Origin: Ifrita kowaldi
Lineage: Eukaryota; Chordata; Aves; Passeriformes; Cinclosomatidae
Assembly (NCBI GenBank): GCA_013398055.1
Contig: VZRS01009615.1
Coordinates: 124,001-188,000 of the forward strand
Direction of reading: 5' to 3'
Length of the DNA stretch: 64,000 nucleotides
The position numbers and the translations under genes were made by a program. Position 1 is the first letter of the stretch, and every line of letters starts with the position of its first letter. Of the stretch, positions 11,807 through 22,709 are shown piece by piece. A model generated the notes under the pieces. That model was not told the DNA's origin, searched no databases, and was given only the letters and a program-made list of their open reading frames with translations.

Positions 11807-12925
11807 TACTGAGCCCCGGGCAGTACCAGGGCAAGGCTGACAGCAATGGAGGAAGAGGGGGCTTGTGGGGCCCTGTGGCAGAGCTGGTGGGGCGAGAGCA
11901 TGGCCAGCAATGGAAGATTCCATACAAGAACACCGGCCACCAAGAGTGACCATCATCCCTTCAAGCCCCCAGTGTGACTCTTAGCCATTGGGGTGGGTAG
12001 AAGTGATAGTGAAGGATGTAAAATGCAGCTTAGGTGCACCATTATAGTCGTGCCACTGAAAGAGCCAGGCTTGGCTGTCTTTGGGCACCCACTTCAGCTC
12101 CCGTGCCATCCTTCCCTCGGGATCATGTGAGCACCTGGGGGCTCTGACCCAGCTGAAACCACTCCTGCCCCAGAATGCTTCAACCCAGCCTGGCTCCCTG
12201 ATCTCATTAGTGATGTGGCTGCATAAACACTTGCACTGACATAGCAACATGTGCAGCAGCAAACAGGGAGAAGGACAAGGCTGTCTTTTCCAGCTGCAAG
12301 GACACCTTCTGCTGGCTGAAGGTGATGGCGTCAGCAATGTTCCCCAGCCTTGGGGTGCCTGTGTGGGATTACTGGGTTAGTGGCACAAGCATGCGCTGAA
12401 CAGGATTCCCAAGGTGCCTGGAAAAGAGAGGCATCCAACAAATCACTGTTTCAAATTTACAAGGAGTATTTATATGTACTTATTCCTTACTTAGACTGTA
12501 ATAATAAAAAATAAATAAGCTATCCTTTTACAGGAAATTGACTTTTCCAGACTAATTTTCCAAGTTACATACGCCAGTTTTTTACTCTCACTTACACTGA
12601 TTTAAAATTAGCTGGTGCTTCCTTTCAAGTGCAAATGACTTCTACTGCAACTGATGTGTGATGGAAATATTTTCATTAACCTCATTCGGGGGTTAGCTCC
12701 AAGTTTCCCTCAAGAAGTCTACTCCATACTGGCACTTTAGTTTGAATAATTTGAAGGGAATTAGCATCTCTGAGAGTCCCACCACTCCATCAGGTTGTGG
12801 GCAGAGGAACTAGAGAGGTGGAAACGTACATGAGCATCAGAGTCTGATCTCCTGAGGCAGCAAAGAGCATGAAGAAGGCAGTGAAACGTCTGCACCACCA
12901 TGGCAGGTGAGGAGGACCTATGTGA
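11807..12925. repeat. 1.12-kb tandem duplicate, copy 2
   Basis: Direct repeat of 10687-11805. The unique sequence continues smoothly after TATGTGA at 12925, while copy 1 is cut at the same point by the n. This asymmetry suggests that copy 1 ends at a contig end, so the duplication may not exist in the genome. Confidence 0.97.
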
Positions 12926-13453
12926 AAAGCAGACCAAGATGTGACAGATTATATTGTGGTAGCATTAGGCATATACTCCTAATTTTGTGATGTTATTTCA
13001 TTACTAAGCCATGTTTACCACATGGACACATTAAAAGGAAGAAGGCAGCCAATACCAGGTGATTTGGGCTCTCGCCACCAGCCTGGTGCTGGCAGAAAGG
13101 GCCAGATGGAGCCGCTTGGTGTCCCAGTCATGCGTTGTCCCCATAGGTGCCCCCTGCACATGGCTGACCCCCACCCCAGGGCTACCTCATCTCCCAGAAA
13201 TGAAAATAGAAGCTTTATCTCCCTTAGGTCTATAAAAACTTCCTTCTTAAACCAAACTACTTTTTGTTTAGTGCTGCTGTTTTCCTACATGACCACGGCA
13301 CCACGGAGTTCCCAGCTCAGAGGTGCCCACTGGCAGGAGCCGTCCCGTTGCAGCTGCCGTTCGCCGTGGCCCGAGGAAGCTCTGCAGGGCCCCGAGGCCA
13401 TTGGGATGCTGTCGGTGTGTCCGTGTGCGGCGGGGCGGCGGCTGCAGCCGTTC

Positions 13454-13624
13454 ATTGGCCCCGTGCTGGGTGGGATGACATCAGGGCCCGCTTTCCATAG
13501 GGCCTCCAGCTGGTCCCGACGTCTGCTGAGGGCTGCGAGAGAATAGAGCTGAGGGGAGAAAACCTTCACGCTACACCCTCTCGGCTCCAATGAGAACACA
13601 GGCAGCTTCAGCCAGGGATAAAAG
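13454..13624 (+). promoter_or_regulatory. Possible promoter: CCAAT, CRE-like and TATA-like cluster
   Basis: A small GC-rich patch holds an inverted CCAAT box (ATTGG, 13454-13458), a CRE-like TGACATCA (13476-13483), a CCAAT box (13587-13591) and a TATA-like GATAAAAG (13617-13624), followed by an A-run. Order and spacing would suit a + strand start near 13650, but no coding exon follows. Motif clustering is the only evidence; it may be an enhancer, a non-coding RNA promoter or chance. Confidence 0.25.
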
Positions 13625-13699
13625 AACTTTAAAAAAAAAAAAAAGAGAGACTGTAGTCTTGGAGCTGCTATTAACGGGAGATGAATTGCAAGAGACCAT

Positions 13700-16600
13700 T
13701 TCATGCCGAGGGACTTCAGAGAGCAGCATCCCCAAGAGCCATTAGCTCTCAGCGAGAGTCGTGCTGAAGCCCTTTGCTGTCAGGACAGAAGCATGCATAT
13801 AAATTTTATACCATTTGTCTTTGAGCAGAAACAAAAGATCAGCTCTAAATCCTCAACATCTTGTCTCGACTAACACAAAATAATACTCTCTTGTGTGGCT
13901 GTCTTGTTACTCTTTTCCCATCAAAAGAATACTAGTGATAAATTTATTCATAATTTTGGAAGGTTTTGCTCTTAAAATTAAAAAAGAAGCAGCAAACACA
14001 TGGAGTTAAGGCTATATTTATTCCTGTTAGTGCAAATCATGCTGCTGGTAAGGATGGTGACTTTGGGAAGTGCACAGTACTTTTTTTAATTGAAAAGAAT
14101 CACAGCTTTAAAAGATTAGCCACTATACTTTCTTCTCCTGCTTTTCACAAAACTAACTCTGAGGATGATACATCTCATGTATTTTCTAGTTACAACTGCA
14201 GTCTGAAAAAAAAAATTACTGTAGGATTTTTTTTTGTTTTTTTCAACCAAGAATTCAAGCCCTATAGATATTTTGAGACCTAAGACTTTCATTTACTCAT
14301 GAGAAAATATCTGCTGAGTCCAGTAGTCAGACAAATAGGGGCTCTGTAAATAATCTGGAGAATAAAATGCTTTAAGACATTTTTTATTAAATTAAGAATG
14401 TGTGCTGAAGTAGATATTACATACAATTTTACATTTTAGGATTTGGATCTCTGCAATTGGACCAGAGTTTGTCCTATGGATTTCCTCTGTTAAATAGGTA
14501 TTTTGGTACTTTGTGAACATGTAATAAGAAATTAGTTAGTTCTGTGTTTTGCCATGATGCTTCCATCAAACATTTTCTCATTTTATGCCAGACAAAATAG
14601 AAAATAATGCCATGTTAGAGTCTAAAATTAACTATAACTTAGTTCTAAGAAGTCTTACTTTACGTGGAGCAATTATTCCTAGGTTTTCTCCGATAGATTA
14701 ACACAAAAGCTTCTCAGGCTGATCCAACAGCTCTAGAGTGGGTGTAAAATGGGTGAGTGAACTGCACGCCCAGGTGCTGGTGTGGGATGGTGCTGTGAGT
14801 GCCCCAGCAGGCAGCAGAGCCCTTGTTAAATAAATGTATGTGCCTGTCCAGGGTGCAAGGGCCAGCAGCAAGGACAGAGCTCTGAAATGTATCTATGAAG
14901 AGATATTTCATATATATATTTATAGATATACATTCGTTTGATTGTTTGTTTGTTTGTTTATTCATGCAGCTGTGTGTTTCCCTGGGCTGCTGAGACCCTG
15001 GGGGCCAACCCTCAGTGTCTGTCCCTGCTGGCTGGGGCTGTGAGAGCCTGGGGGAGATGGGGCTGCCCAGGGAAGGCTGGAGCGGGTCCCATCAGAGCCC
15101 GGTGCTCGGGCCGTGCCGCCCTTCAGCCATCAGGGATGTGCGCTGAGCTCGGGCTGCGCCTGCCGCCCCTCTCACTCCCTAACCCCCCTCCAAGAAATGC
15201 GCATCATTTACCTGCTCAGGGCTTGAAATAAATTGAGTAAAATAGCTGCCTTCTGAGAGGCAGTGCAGACTGTCCACACTTCACAAGGCACAGCCCTGAC
15301 CAGGTGAGGCTAAGCCCTGAAATTATTTCTAAAGCTGTAGATATTTTATACATACTTGTATTTAACAGATACCTTCCACGTAAGGAAGGAGTGTGAGGGC
15401 TGGGAGAGTTAATCTAAACTCTGTAATACTGTACAGTTAAAAGCCTCTTTCATGTAACTGTGTTCATGAACTGAGCATGGAATTCTTAAAAATCCAGATT
15501 TTTACAAAGGAGGGGATTTGTTGTTTGGCAAATTGACAAAGCCTGCCATTCACTCACCTCGTGTGCTGCTTGGCTTTACAGTAAATCTTCGATAGGGCTC
15601 ACAGCACAAGGGAGGCCTGAAATATGTCAGAGGCAATTAAAGAGAGATTCCCAAAGATTTCAGGTTCTGTTATCCAACCAGCTCCAACTTGAATAGTTGC
15701 TTTTTTTTTATTTTCATTTTTTTTCTTTTTTTCTTTTTGTGCCTCCTCCTTATTCTTATTTGTTAATGGTCTGATGGCTTTTAAATTGCACCACAAATCT
15801 CCAAAAACATTGCATCCCTTTGCAGGCTCCCCCAGCACAGGTTGGTCATAAACTCAGGTAGGAAACATCAATGTCAAATGATTACATGTGGAAACATTAA
15901 ATATGCAAATACAGGCAAGTACAGCTGATAGAGCTGAGGGTTGAACTATGACTGCCTGAGCAGATTTCACTTGTTGAACCTCTGAATTCAGAGGAATTGT
16001 GAAGACATGACTGAGAGGGAAAATCAGCATTTTCCAGAAGAAAGTGCCTAGTGCAGAACCCAGGAAAGAGTAATTCATGTTGTGGACTTGGACAAAAGAC
16101 TGAACCACTCAAAGTCTGGGGTCTGCAACTCCAGACCCATCCTGGGAGAAGCTCTGCTCAGACAGCGATGAAAGAGTTATTCCATTTATTAATTTTTGAT
16201 GTCACTTTATAGGAAAGGATTGCTACACACAGCAAGACAGCTTACTGTCTTCCTTCACCTTGCAAATTAGAGTAACATCTTGTAATTGCTGCTTCAAAAT
16301 CAGGTGGTAAAAGAGATTAGTGCTATTTAATAGGATCAAGGGCTTTCTATGTATAAAGAGAGCCAAACACACTAATTGCATGCCCAGATTCAGAACCATT
16401 GATTTCTCTCCAAAGGAAAATGAATAAATGGTTTTGCCAGCTTCTGAGATTTTGTTGGAACCTACAGATACCAAGACGAGCTCAGCAGCCAGAGGAAAGA
16501 AAACAATGCTTTGTGCAACATGGCAAAAAGATGTGGGGTTGGTTTTTTGGGTTTTTTTGCCTCTGAAAACTTCCTGAGTTAGAGCTCCCAGAATTCAATT

Positions 16601-18590
16601 TCCAGAAGCTAAAACATCAATAATTTGTTTTTGTTTTAAAGTAGCTTATGCTTTTCCTTGAAAAACAGACCTAGTGTCCTGATATGTCAGCTGGCAGCAC
16701 CCTTGTGATGACAACCCAAGCATCAGCTGCATGTGGGAAAGGTTAATTATGCCCAGAACCACCTTCTTCTGGATACAGGACAAGCCGTGAGGGTTTGGGC
16801 CAGGCAGGTTGGTCACACTGGCTCTTCTTGCTGAGGACAGCCAGGAGGCACTGAGGAGGGAAAGATGGGATAACAGGAACCAGAAGAGTGGTGAAGGGCT
16901 GCCACAGCTGCAGTGGGAGAGCAGAGGTAAAGGGTTGGCTGCAGGGGCAGATTTGGGGGTCTGAAGTAAATCTGGGGGTGGGGAGTGGGTGTGGGCAGCG
17001 TAACATGTACATCTTGTGGAGCTACCACAGGACTAGAAAGGAACAGTTTCTGTTGGAAGTGAAGATCCTGGCTACAAAGCATTTCTGGCTTTGGTTGCCT
17101 TATCTTAGCTGTTATCCAATCGTGGGAGAGGATGAAAATGTTGAGATAGGAAGCAAAAAGCTATGGTCTTCCCCCTTAAAAACAGATCTGAGGATCTCAC
17201 TATGGTTTTCCAGCCTTTGGGATCTGCAAATCAGCTTTTCAGTAGAAAAAACGAGTATATGTTTGCTATTCAGCACTAGGCATTGGTGTTATTAACCACA
17301 GTAAATGCAATTAATCCAGTGTCTTGGGTTGTTGCATTTCATTAGTTAGTAGTGCTAAAAGGAAGACTTTGAGCTGTTTTGGAGGCTCAGGGGAATATTG
17401 TGGTTAAACATAGAGCAAGGGATCCTCTTCTTTCTTCTCCCTCTTGGGCAAACAATGAATTTGTTCAGAGTTCCTAGTTGGGTTTTTAAATGCAGAGTGA
17501 TGTGAGTAATCAGCTTGGTTGCCATGGTGTTCCACCTTTGCATCTGATGGTGAGAAATGCAAGCTCTAGCAGCACTGCACAAAGCTGCCATGCCAGGGCC
17601 ATGGAAATAAAACAAAGCTGAGCATTATTGCAAGGTACTGTGCAATGCTCTGGCCAGCAGCCCACTCTGTGGCTCCTTGGGTGACAGGCACATGAAGGAA
17701 AAGCAAGCAGTTGTTAAAAAAAATACAGTCATCCAAATCACACTCAGTGATGATGGAGCTTTTGCACAGTGCTGCTGAGGATTATCCAGCTATTTGCTGT
17801 AAATGAAATCGCCTTGGCACTAAGAGCTGCATGCAGCAGTCCAGATCCTTGTGAGAGCCAGTGGGCAGATCCTTATTACTTCTTGGTGGCCTTCTCACAA
17901 CCATCCTTAAAACTGTACAGAAAGAGTGTGCAACTGGTCCTGGTCATGGGTAGGTGTCTGGGGCTGTGTAGGACCCCAGGCAGCCAAAGAAAGCTTTAGC
18001 TTTCCTTACCAAAATGTACCCCATTTGGGTGGATAAAGTATTTAACATCCCAAACCTCTCTTTCCCCTTGGTAGAACAACTTGCATACTTCAACGCTATG
18101 CCATTAGCTGGGTGAAATATCATTCATCTCCTAAATCCAGTTTGTGTACCTAGATGCTTCTTAGTGTCTCAATCTTTCTTTTTGCAGCTGGCTTCTCACC
18201 CAACTCTGTTCAAGTTCCTGTTTGGAGACAGACAGTTGACCAACTGTTCTGTGGGAAATAGGACAGGACTGGTTCATGTAGCTTATAGAAAGCTCTGTCA
18301 GCAAGAAAGATTTTTCTAGGATTTATTGTTTAGTGAGGTCTCAGTTGTCTCTTATTCTGGTGTAAATGTATGGTTTTCTACTTGGGTGATTCCAGCATAA
18401 CTTTAAACTTTAGGCTCATAGAAATAGATTTTGGAGTGGAATGACCGTCTTCGTATTTATGTCCTCTGAAAAACGTTAATGTACTTGAATGCACGAGCTG
18501 TGCCTAGGTGCTCTCACCCGGATCAGTCACACACTGTAACAGAGCTGCAGGTGTTACAGGGCTTTGACGAGACAAAGAATTACGCGAGGT
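13700..18590. other. Intergenic sequence, no supported gene
   Basis: No conserved coding frame recognised. A (GTTT)n microsatellite lies at about 14935-14960 and a GC-richer patch at 14990-15190. The open frames in 13022-18000 overlap on opposite strands and lack domains. Confidence 0.5.
14935..14960. repeat. (GTTT)n microsatellite
   Basis: Five to six units of GTTT with one early imperfection. A simple sequence repeat with no other content. Confidence 0.8.
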
Positions 18591-18612
18591 TCTTGTCACA
18601 AAATAGTTACCC

Positions 18613-18618
18613 TTTATT
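18613..18618 (-). terminator. FGFBP3: FGFBP3 poly(A) signal
   Basis: AATAAA on the minus strand in the context CCCCAATAAAGGG, about 130 bases after the FGFBP3 stop codon, followed by a T/G-rich stretch (TATTTTGTGACAAG). It implies a very short 3' UTR. Confidence 0.65.
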
Positions 18619-18745
18619 GGGGAGTAAAAGAGGAGAGCGGACAGAGTCCGGGGGTATTGGCGGCGGTGGCTGAGGGCAGGCGAGGCCGGGAGCGTCTGGG
18701 TGCGGGGGCCGGCCGGCCGCGCTCCCTCCCACGGACCGGGGCGGC

Positions 18746-18854
18746 TCAGCCCTCCCAGAAGCCGACGAAGAAGCTGCACAGCGAGTGCCAGCGCTCGGCG
18801 CAGTAGGTCTGCGCCGGGTCCTCGGTGGGCTCCGGGGCGGGGGCCGGCGTGGCC
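18746..18854 (-). CDS. FGFBP3: Fibroblast growth factor binding protein 3, C-terminal fragment
   Basis: FGFBP3 is a secreted, heparin-binding carrier that releases FGFs from the matrix. In the frame ending with TGA at 18746-18748, 35 codons are visible. An Ala/Pro/Glu-rich linker leads into AQTYCAERWHSLCSFFVGFW then EG. The pattern YCAE-x-WHSLC-x-FFV-x-FW before the stop is the conserved C-terminal FGF-binding segment of this family, with two Cys that form a disulfide. The single n at 18855 cuts the frame. Beyond it the same frame meets a TGA at once, while another frame (E-D-A-A-G-G... H-A-E-D-E-A-A) could continue the acidic linker. The Cys-rich main body and signal peptide are not in the window. 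TNKS2(+) followed by FGFBP3(-) is the human order, which supports the name. Confidence 0.82.
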
Positions 18855-18855
18855 N
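18855..18855. other. Single-base assembly gap inside FGFBP3
   Basis: One n breaks the FGFBP3 reading frame. As at 11806, single n positions in this assembly appear to mark contig joins of unknown true length. The missing FGFBP3 body (about 200 residues in the family) could lie here. Confidence 0.7.
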
Positions 18856-19680
18856 GGCAGCCTCATCCTCGGCGTGCCTCAGCGACGGGGCGTCCCGGTG
18901 AGGGGCCCGCCCTCCCGCCGCATCCTCCGCGCCCTGCGGACACACGGACCGTAACGAGCTGTGCCCGGGCGGGAGCGCAGCCCCCGGCGTCGCGCCAGCC
19001 CGAGCCGGGCGCGCAGCGGGCTCGTCTCTCCAGGCTCGTACCCCTCGGGGCTTTTAGCTCGCGTCCGTCCATCCCCCAGCTCTGCCCCGGCACCACCCCG
19101 GCCAGGAAGCCGTAACTGGACAGCAGCAGCCGGAGCCCGCACCCGCCGGCCGCGGCATCGCAGCTGCGAGCGGCATCAGACCCCGCTACGGGCACCCCCG
19201 TCCCTTCCACCCGCACCCGGCTTCCCGCACGCACCGCGTGGTTTTCCGCAGGGAAAACGCAGGGTTTTCCGCCCTGTCCCGAGGCGCTCACGGTGCGCTG
19301 TGCGGTGCTTGGCGGTACGGGGACAGGCGTGCGCGGCGGCTCCGCGCTCCCCGGCTGCCCGCGGCGGGACCGGCACGGGGTTATCAATGCTCGGGGGCTG
19401 CCCCCGCCGACGCCCCTCCCCGGCCGCCGCCCGCGGGGGGACAGCGCGGGGACACGCCGGGAGCGCTGTGCCCCGACGGCACCGACTCGCGGGGACTTGG
19501 CTGACACACTCGCGCTTTGTTCGAGGAAACCGCACGTCGGTACCAAAAAGCTATCCCGCAACCCCGGCCAGCTTCGAGGGGGCGAGGGAGTCTGGGAACC
19601 GAGCTGGGCTGCGGCAGAAGGACTTGGCGGGGTCCCTGCGGAGGCGCGGGGACGATGGGTATGCGCCTGGATGGGAATCA
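18856..19680. other. CpG island
   Basis: Very GC- and CpG-rich sequence with long open frames on both strands at once (279 codons minus, 266 codons plus), which is expected from high GC and is not evidence of coding. No FGFBP3 body, and no BTAF1 first exon, could be recognised. Probably a promoter island for FGFBP3 or for a neighbouring divergent gene. The change back to AT-rich sequence is abrupt at about 19675. Confidence 0.7.
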
Positions 19681-20039
19681 ATTTGTTTATTTTCCGTTGC
19701 AATTGATGGAGTTAAAAGGGATTCTCGGTCCGGAAGTAGAATATCAGTGTGGATTATTTAGGACGACTTTTCTTTTTTTAAAATGTGGTAAGAGTTTTCT
19801 CTATAGGATATGTTTTAAAAACTGCCAGAAGTTTCAAGAGAACGTAGACATAACCTTTATGTTACTGCACTTTTGGGGATGGGACAACAGACATCAGTTT
19901 CAGAAGTCTCTTTTCAAACTTAGGCTCTCAAAAGCCACATGTGCTTCTGTTTCATGGGTGGTGAAGTACTTTGCACATATGTTCCAAACTCCTTATTGTT
20001 CTGACCCTGTCACTCAGCGATGACAGGCCCCCAAGTTAC

Positions 20040-20742
20040 CTGCTGCCCTCGCAGTGTTGGATGAACAGATCGAGAACAGCCCTGCCCAGAAGGACTTGGG
20101 GGTGCTGACGGAGGAGAGGCTGGACATGTCCCAGCAATGTGCACTGACAGCCCAGAAAGCCAAACGTGTCCTGGGCTGCATCCAAAGCAGTGTAGCCAGC
20201 AGAACGAGGGATGGGATTCTGCCCCTCCACTCTGTGAGACCCCACCTGGAACACTGCATCCAGCTCTGAGGTCCCAGCACAGAGCAGAAATGGACCTGTT
20301 GGAGTGGGTCTAGAGGAGGGCCATTAAAATAGTCAGAGGGCTGGAACACTTCTGTGAGAAAAGACGGAGTTGGGGTTGTTCTACCTGAGATAAGAAGGCT
20401 CTGGGGAAACCTTATTGCAGCCTTTTTTTGGTACTTAAAGGAGTCCTATAAGAAAGATGGGGACAAACTTTTAGCAGTTCCTGTTCGGATAGGACAAGGG
20501 GTAATTGATTTAAACTGAAAGAGAGCAGATTTAGACTAGATGTTAGGAGGGATATTTTACAGTGGGCATGGTGAGGCACTGAAACAGGTTTCCTGGGGAG
20601 CCGATGTTTCCCTGGAAACATTTGAGGCAGTCTGGATGGGGCTCTGAGCAACCTGTTCTGGTTGAAGATGTCCCTGCACATTGAAGGAGGGTGAACTAGG
20701 ACACCTCTAATGATCCCTCCCAACCCAAACTATTCTATGATG
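20040..20742 (+). mobile_element. CR1 LINE, 3' part with reverse transcriptase C-terminus
   Basis: About 700 bases of CR1. It opens with the 3' end of ORF2: an open stretch at 20054-20269 reads ...LGVLTEERLDMSQQCALTAQ... and ends VRPHLEHCIQL, where the usual following Trp codon has become TGA. The CR1 3' UTR follows (ttggagtgggtctagaggagggcc, acttaaaggagtcctataagaaagatgg, gataggacaaggggtaat) and ends cccaacccaaactattctatgatg. It is 5'-truncated, as usual, and inactive. Confidence 0.95.
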
Positions 20743-20744
20743 CG

Positions 20745-22300
20745 ACTCAGTGGAGGAGAAAGAGAAATGAGACTGTATCAGCCTTTCTGTGCAGCAAGTC
20801 CTAAAAACGAAAGACTTCTGCAGAGACTGAGAGAACAACTTCTGGAGAAGAGGTGGGATGCGGAGTCCTTTCTCTAATTCTTCCGGGGAGGGGGAAGATT
20901 TTCAGGTAGCTCTCCCACTTCCTAACTGCATTGCATACTTAGAGCTCTCCCTAGTTGGTTGTTTGGAGTGGGAGGGAAACAGCAGAGAGAGAGGACCACA
21001 CAAAGGAAATAAAATGCCTTAGGCAACAAACCATAGGAAAGCGTTTACAACCAAGAATCTCAAGAGGAAGCTGGTGTCTCCTCCTGGCCTGGAGTTACAC
21101 ACACAACTACCTCTGACGGAACAGGCTGGTCTGACTGTTAGCTGTGTGGCTGCTTTCTCAGCGTGCCACATTGCATACATCGCTTTCACGGGTGCTGAGG
21201 ACTCCCCCTGGGCTGTAGGAGGAATCTTGGCATCTGACTGAGGGCTGTGGGTTCATGAGGCTGAGGCACCGTGAAGGACTGCATTGTGGCTTTTAAAACC
21301 TATGGCTCCAGTGAGCACAAGGCACGTCATGTGCCTTAGATTATTAATCCATCAAACCTTGGAGTTGCTTTCAAATTAAGTTCTGACCACCTGTAATTGT
21401 TATGTATTATCACACTGAGATCTTTTTCACATTTTTGCTGCCATTTATGCAATGTGAAATGGAGTTGCCTAATATGTTTGAGATAATTTTTATAGTAGAT
21501 TATCCTAAGTGTATCAGCTTTGGAGGAAAATATTATTGTGTGTTTTAATGAGCATGTTGCTGTTATATTTTTTAGACAATTTACTTTAAATCTCATGCAA
21601 GTCATTACACTTCAGGAACTAAGGAAAAAATAAACCAGAATGAGGTTTCTCTAGCCCACCCATATAATAATTAATCTTCTTTAATATTCTTTGCCATGTT
21701 CTCCTGGTTTTGGTACCTATGCTTACACACACATTTCTCTCCATGATTGTGACTCCTCTTTTGCAGTAAAGTAGGTGTTAGTCTTTGATGCTCATTGCTT
21801 TTATATGATTTTCCTGGGCAAGCTACAATTTTCTCTCTTGGATTCGATGGGGATACGGTGCGGGGGAAGACCTTTCTTACATTACTAAAATCATTGTATC
21901 ATTTTGTTCTGGTTTTGCAGTTTAAATTTAGTTAATCTGTGTTACTGTTGTAGCTGGTTTCTGACTGCTGTTTCCCTCCTGTCCCCCTACCTTAGAATAA
22001 CCTTTATAGTCCTAGAAGAAGCTGGTTATGGAGTAATCTTTGGAAACATGATTAGTGTGCATTGTAGCAGAGATACTTCCCTTGCCTCTGCAGAGAGCCT
22101 GAAATGAATCCCTGGGGAGTTAGTGGGCCTGTCCATCCGAGCAAGTGAAATAAAGAGTGTGCTTTGCTATGTGAGTGCTACCATGAGACTAAGCTGGAAG
22201 GAATTACAGATGTACCATGTTGGATGTAATATTGGCTTCAATCTAGATTCAAAACTGAATTCAAAGTTAATGTGAACACTCATAGAACCGGTCTAAAGCA
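20745..22300. other. Intergenic sequence, no supported gene
   Basis: No recognised gene, RNA or repeat apart from the flanking CR1 copies. Confidence 0.5.
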
Positions 22301-22304
22301 TGGG

Positions 22305-22705
22305 ATTCCGTTCAGTGGAGACAAGTGCAAGATACTGGTCCGAAACACCTGCACAAAGCCAAGATGATGGATGCTGATGGAGTAATATGTCTGCAGGAAA
22401 GCATGAAAGGCTACAGTGAGCCACCAGCTGAATGTGAGACAGCAGTTGTCATACAATAGAAAAAAAGGCAAACACATAAATAAGGATATCAGGTATAAGA
22501 CACAGGAAGTAAGGCATGGCCTAAAGCCAGACTTTGAGTGGGGCATTGTATCCAGTTTAAGCATTACTCTTCAAAAACAGAGAAAGATCAACTGAACTGA
22601 GTCTGTAAAAGAGCAATGAGAGTGTCACAGACCTTGAAAACTTGATTTATGATGAGGCAATTTAAACAAGAGGCTTGTTAACCTAACAAAGAAAAGAACT
22701 GAGAA
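22305..22705 (+). repeat. Old, degraded CR1-type LINE fragment
   Basis: The landmarks ggagacaagtgcaagatactgg, ggctacagtgagccaccagctgaatgtgagacagcagt, aaaaaaggcaaacac, tataagacacaggaagtaa and gcattgtatccagttt follow in the order found in the ORF2 end of older CR1 lineages. Divergence is high with many stops. The 3' border is uncertain. Confidence 0.65.
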
Positions 22706-22709
22706 GGCA

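Noticed and set aside
13022..13546. 174-codon plus-strand frame
   Set aside because: Low-complexity, GC-driven frame without domain, overlapped by frames on the other strand; no family features.
18863..19702. 279-codon minus-strand and 266-codon plus-strand open frames
   Set aside because: Both strands are open at once in a CpG island, the translations are Arg/Pro/Ala/Gly-rich without any domain, and neither matches FGFBP3 or BTAF1. GC content explains the length.
20054..20269. 71-codon plus-strand frame as a small gene
   Set aside because: It is the C-terminal remnant of CR1 ORF2 inside a truncated retroposon.
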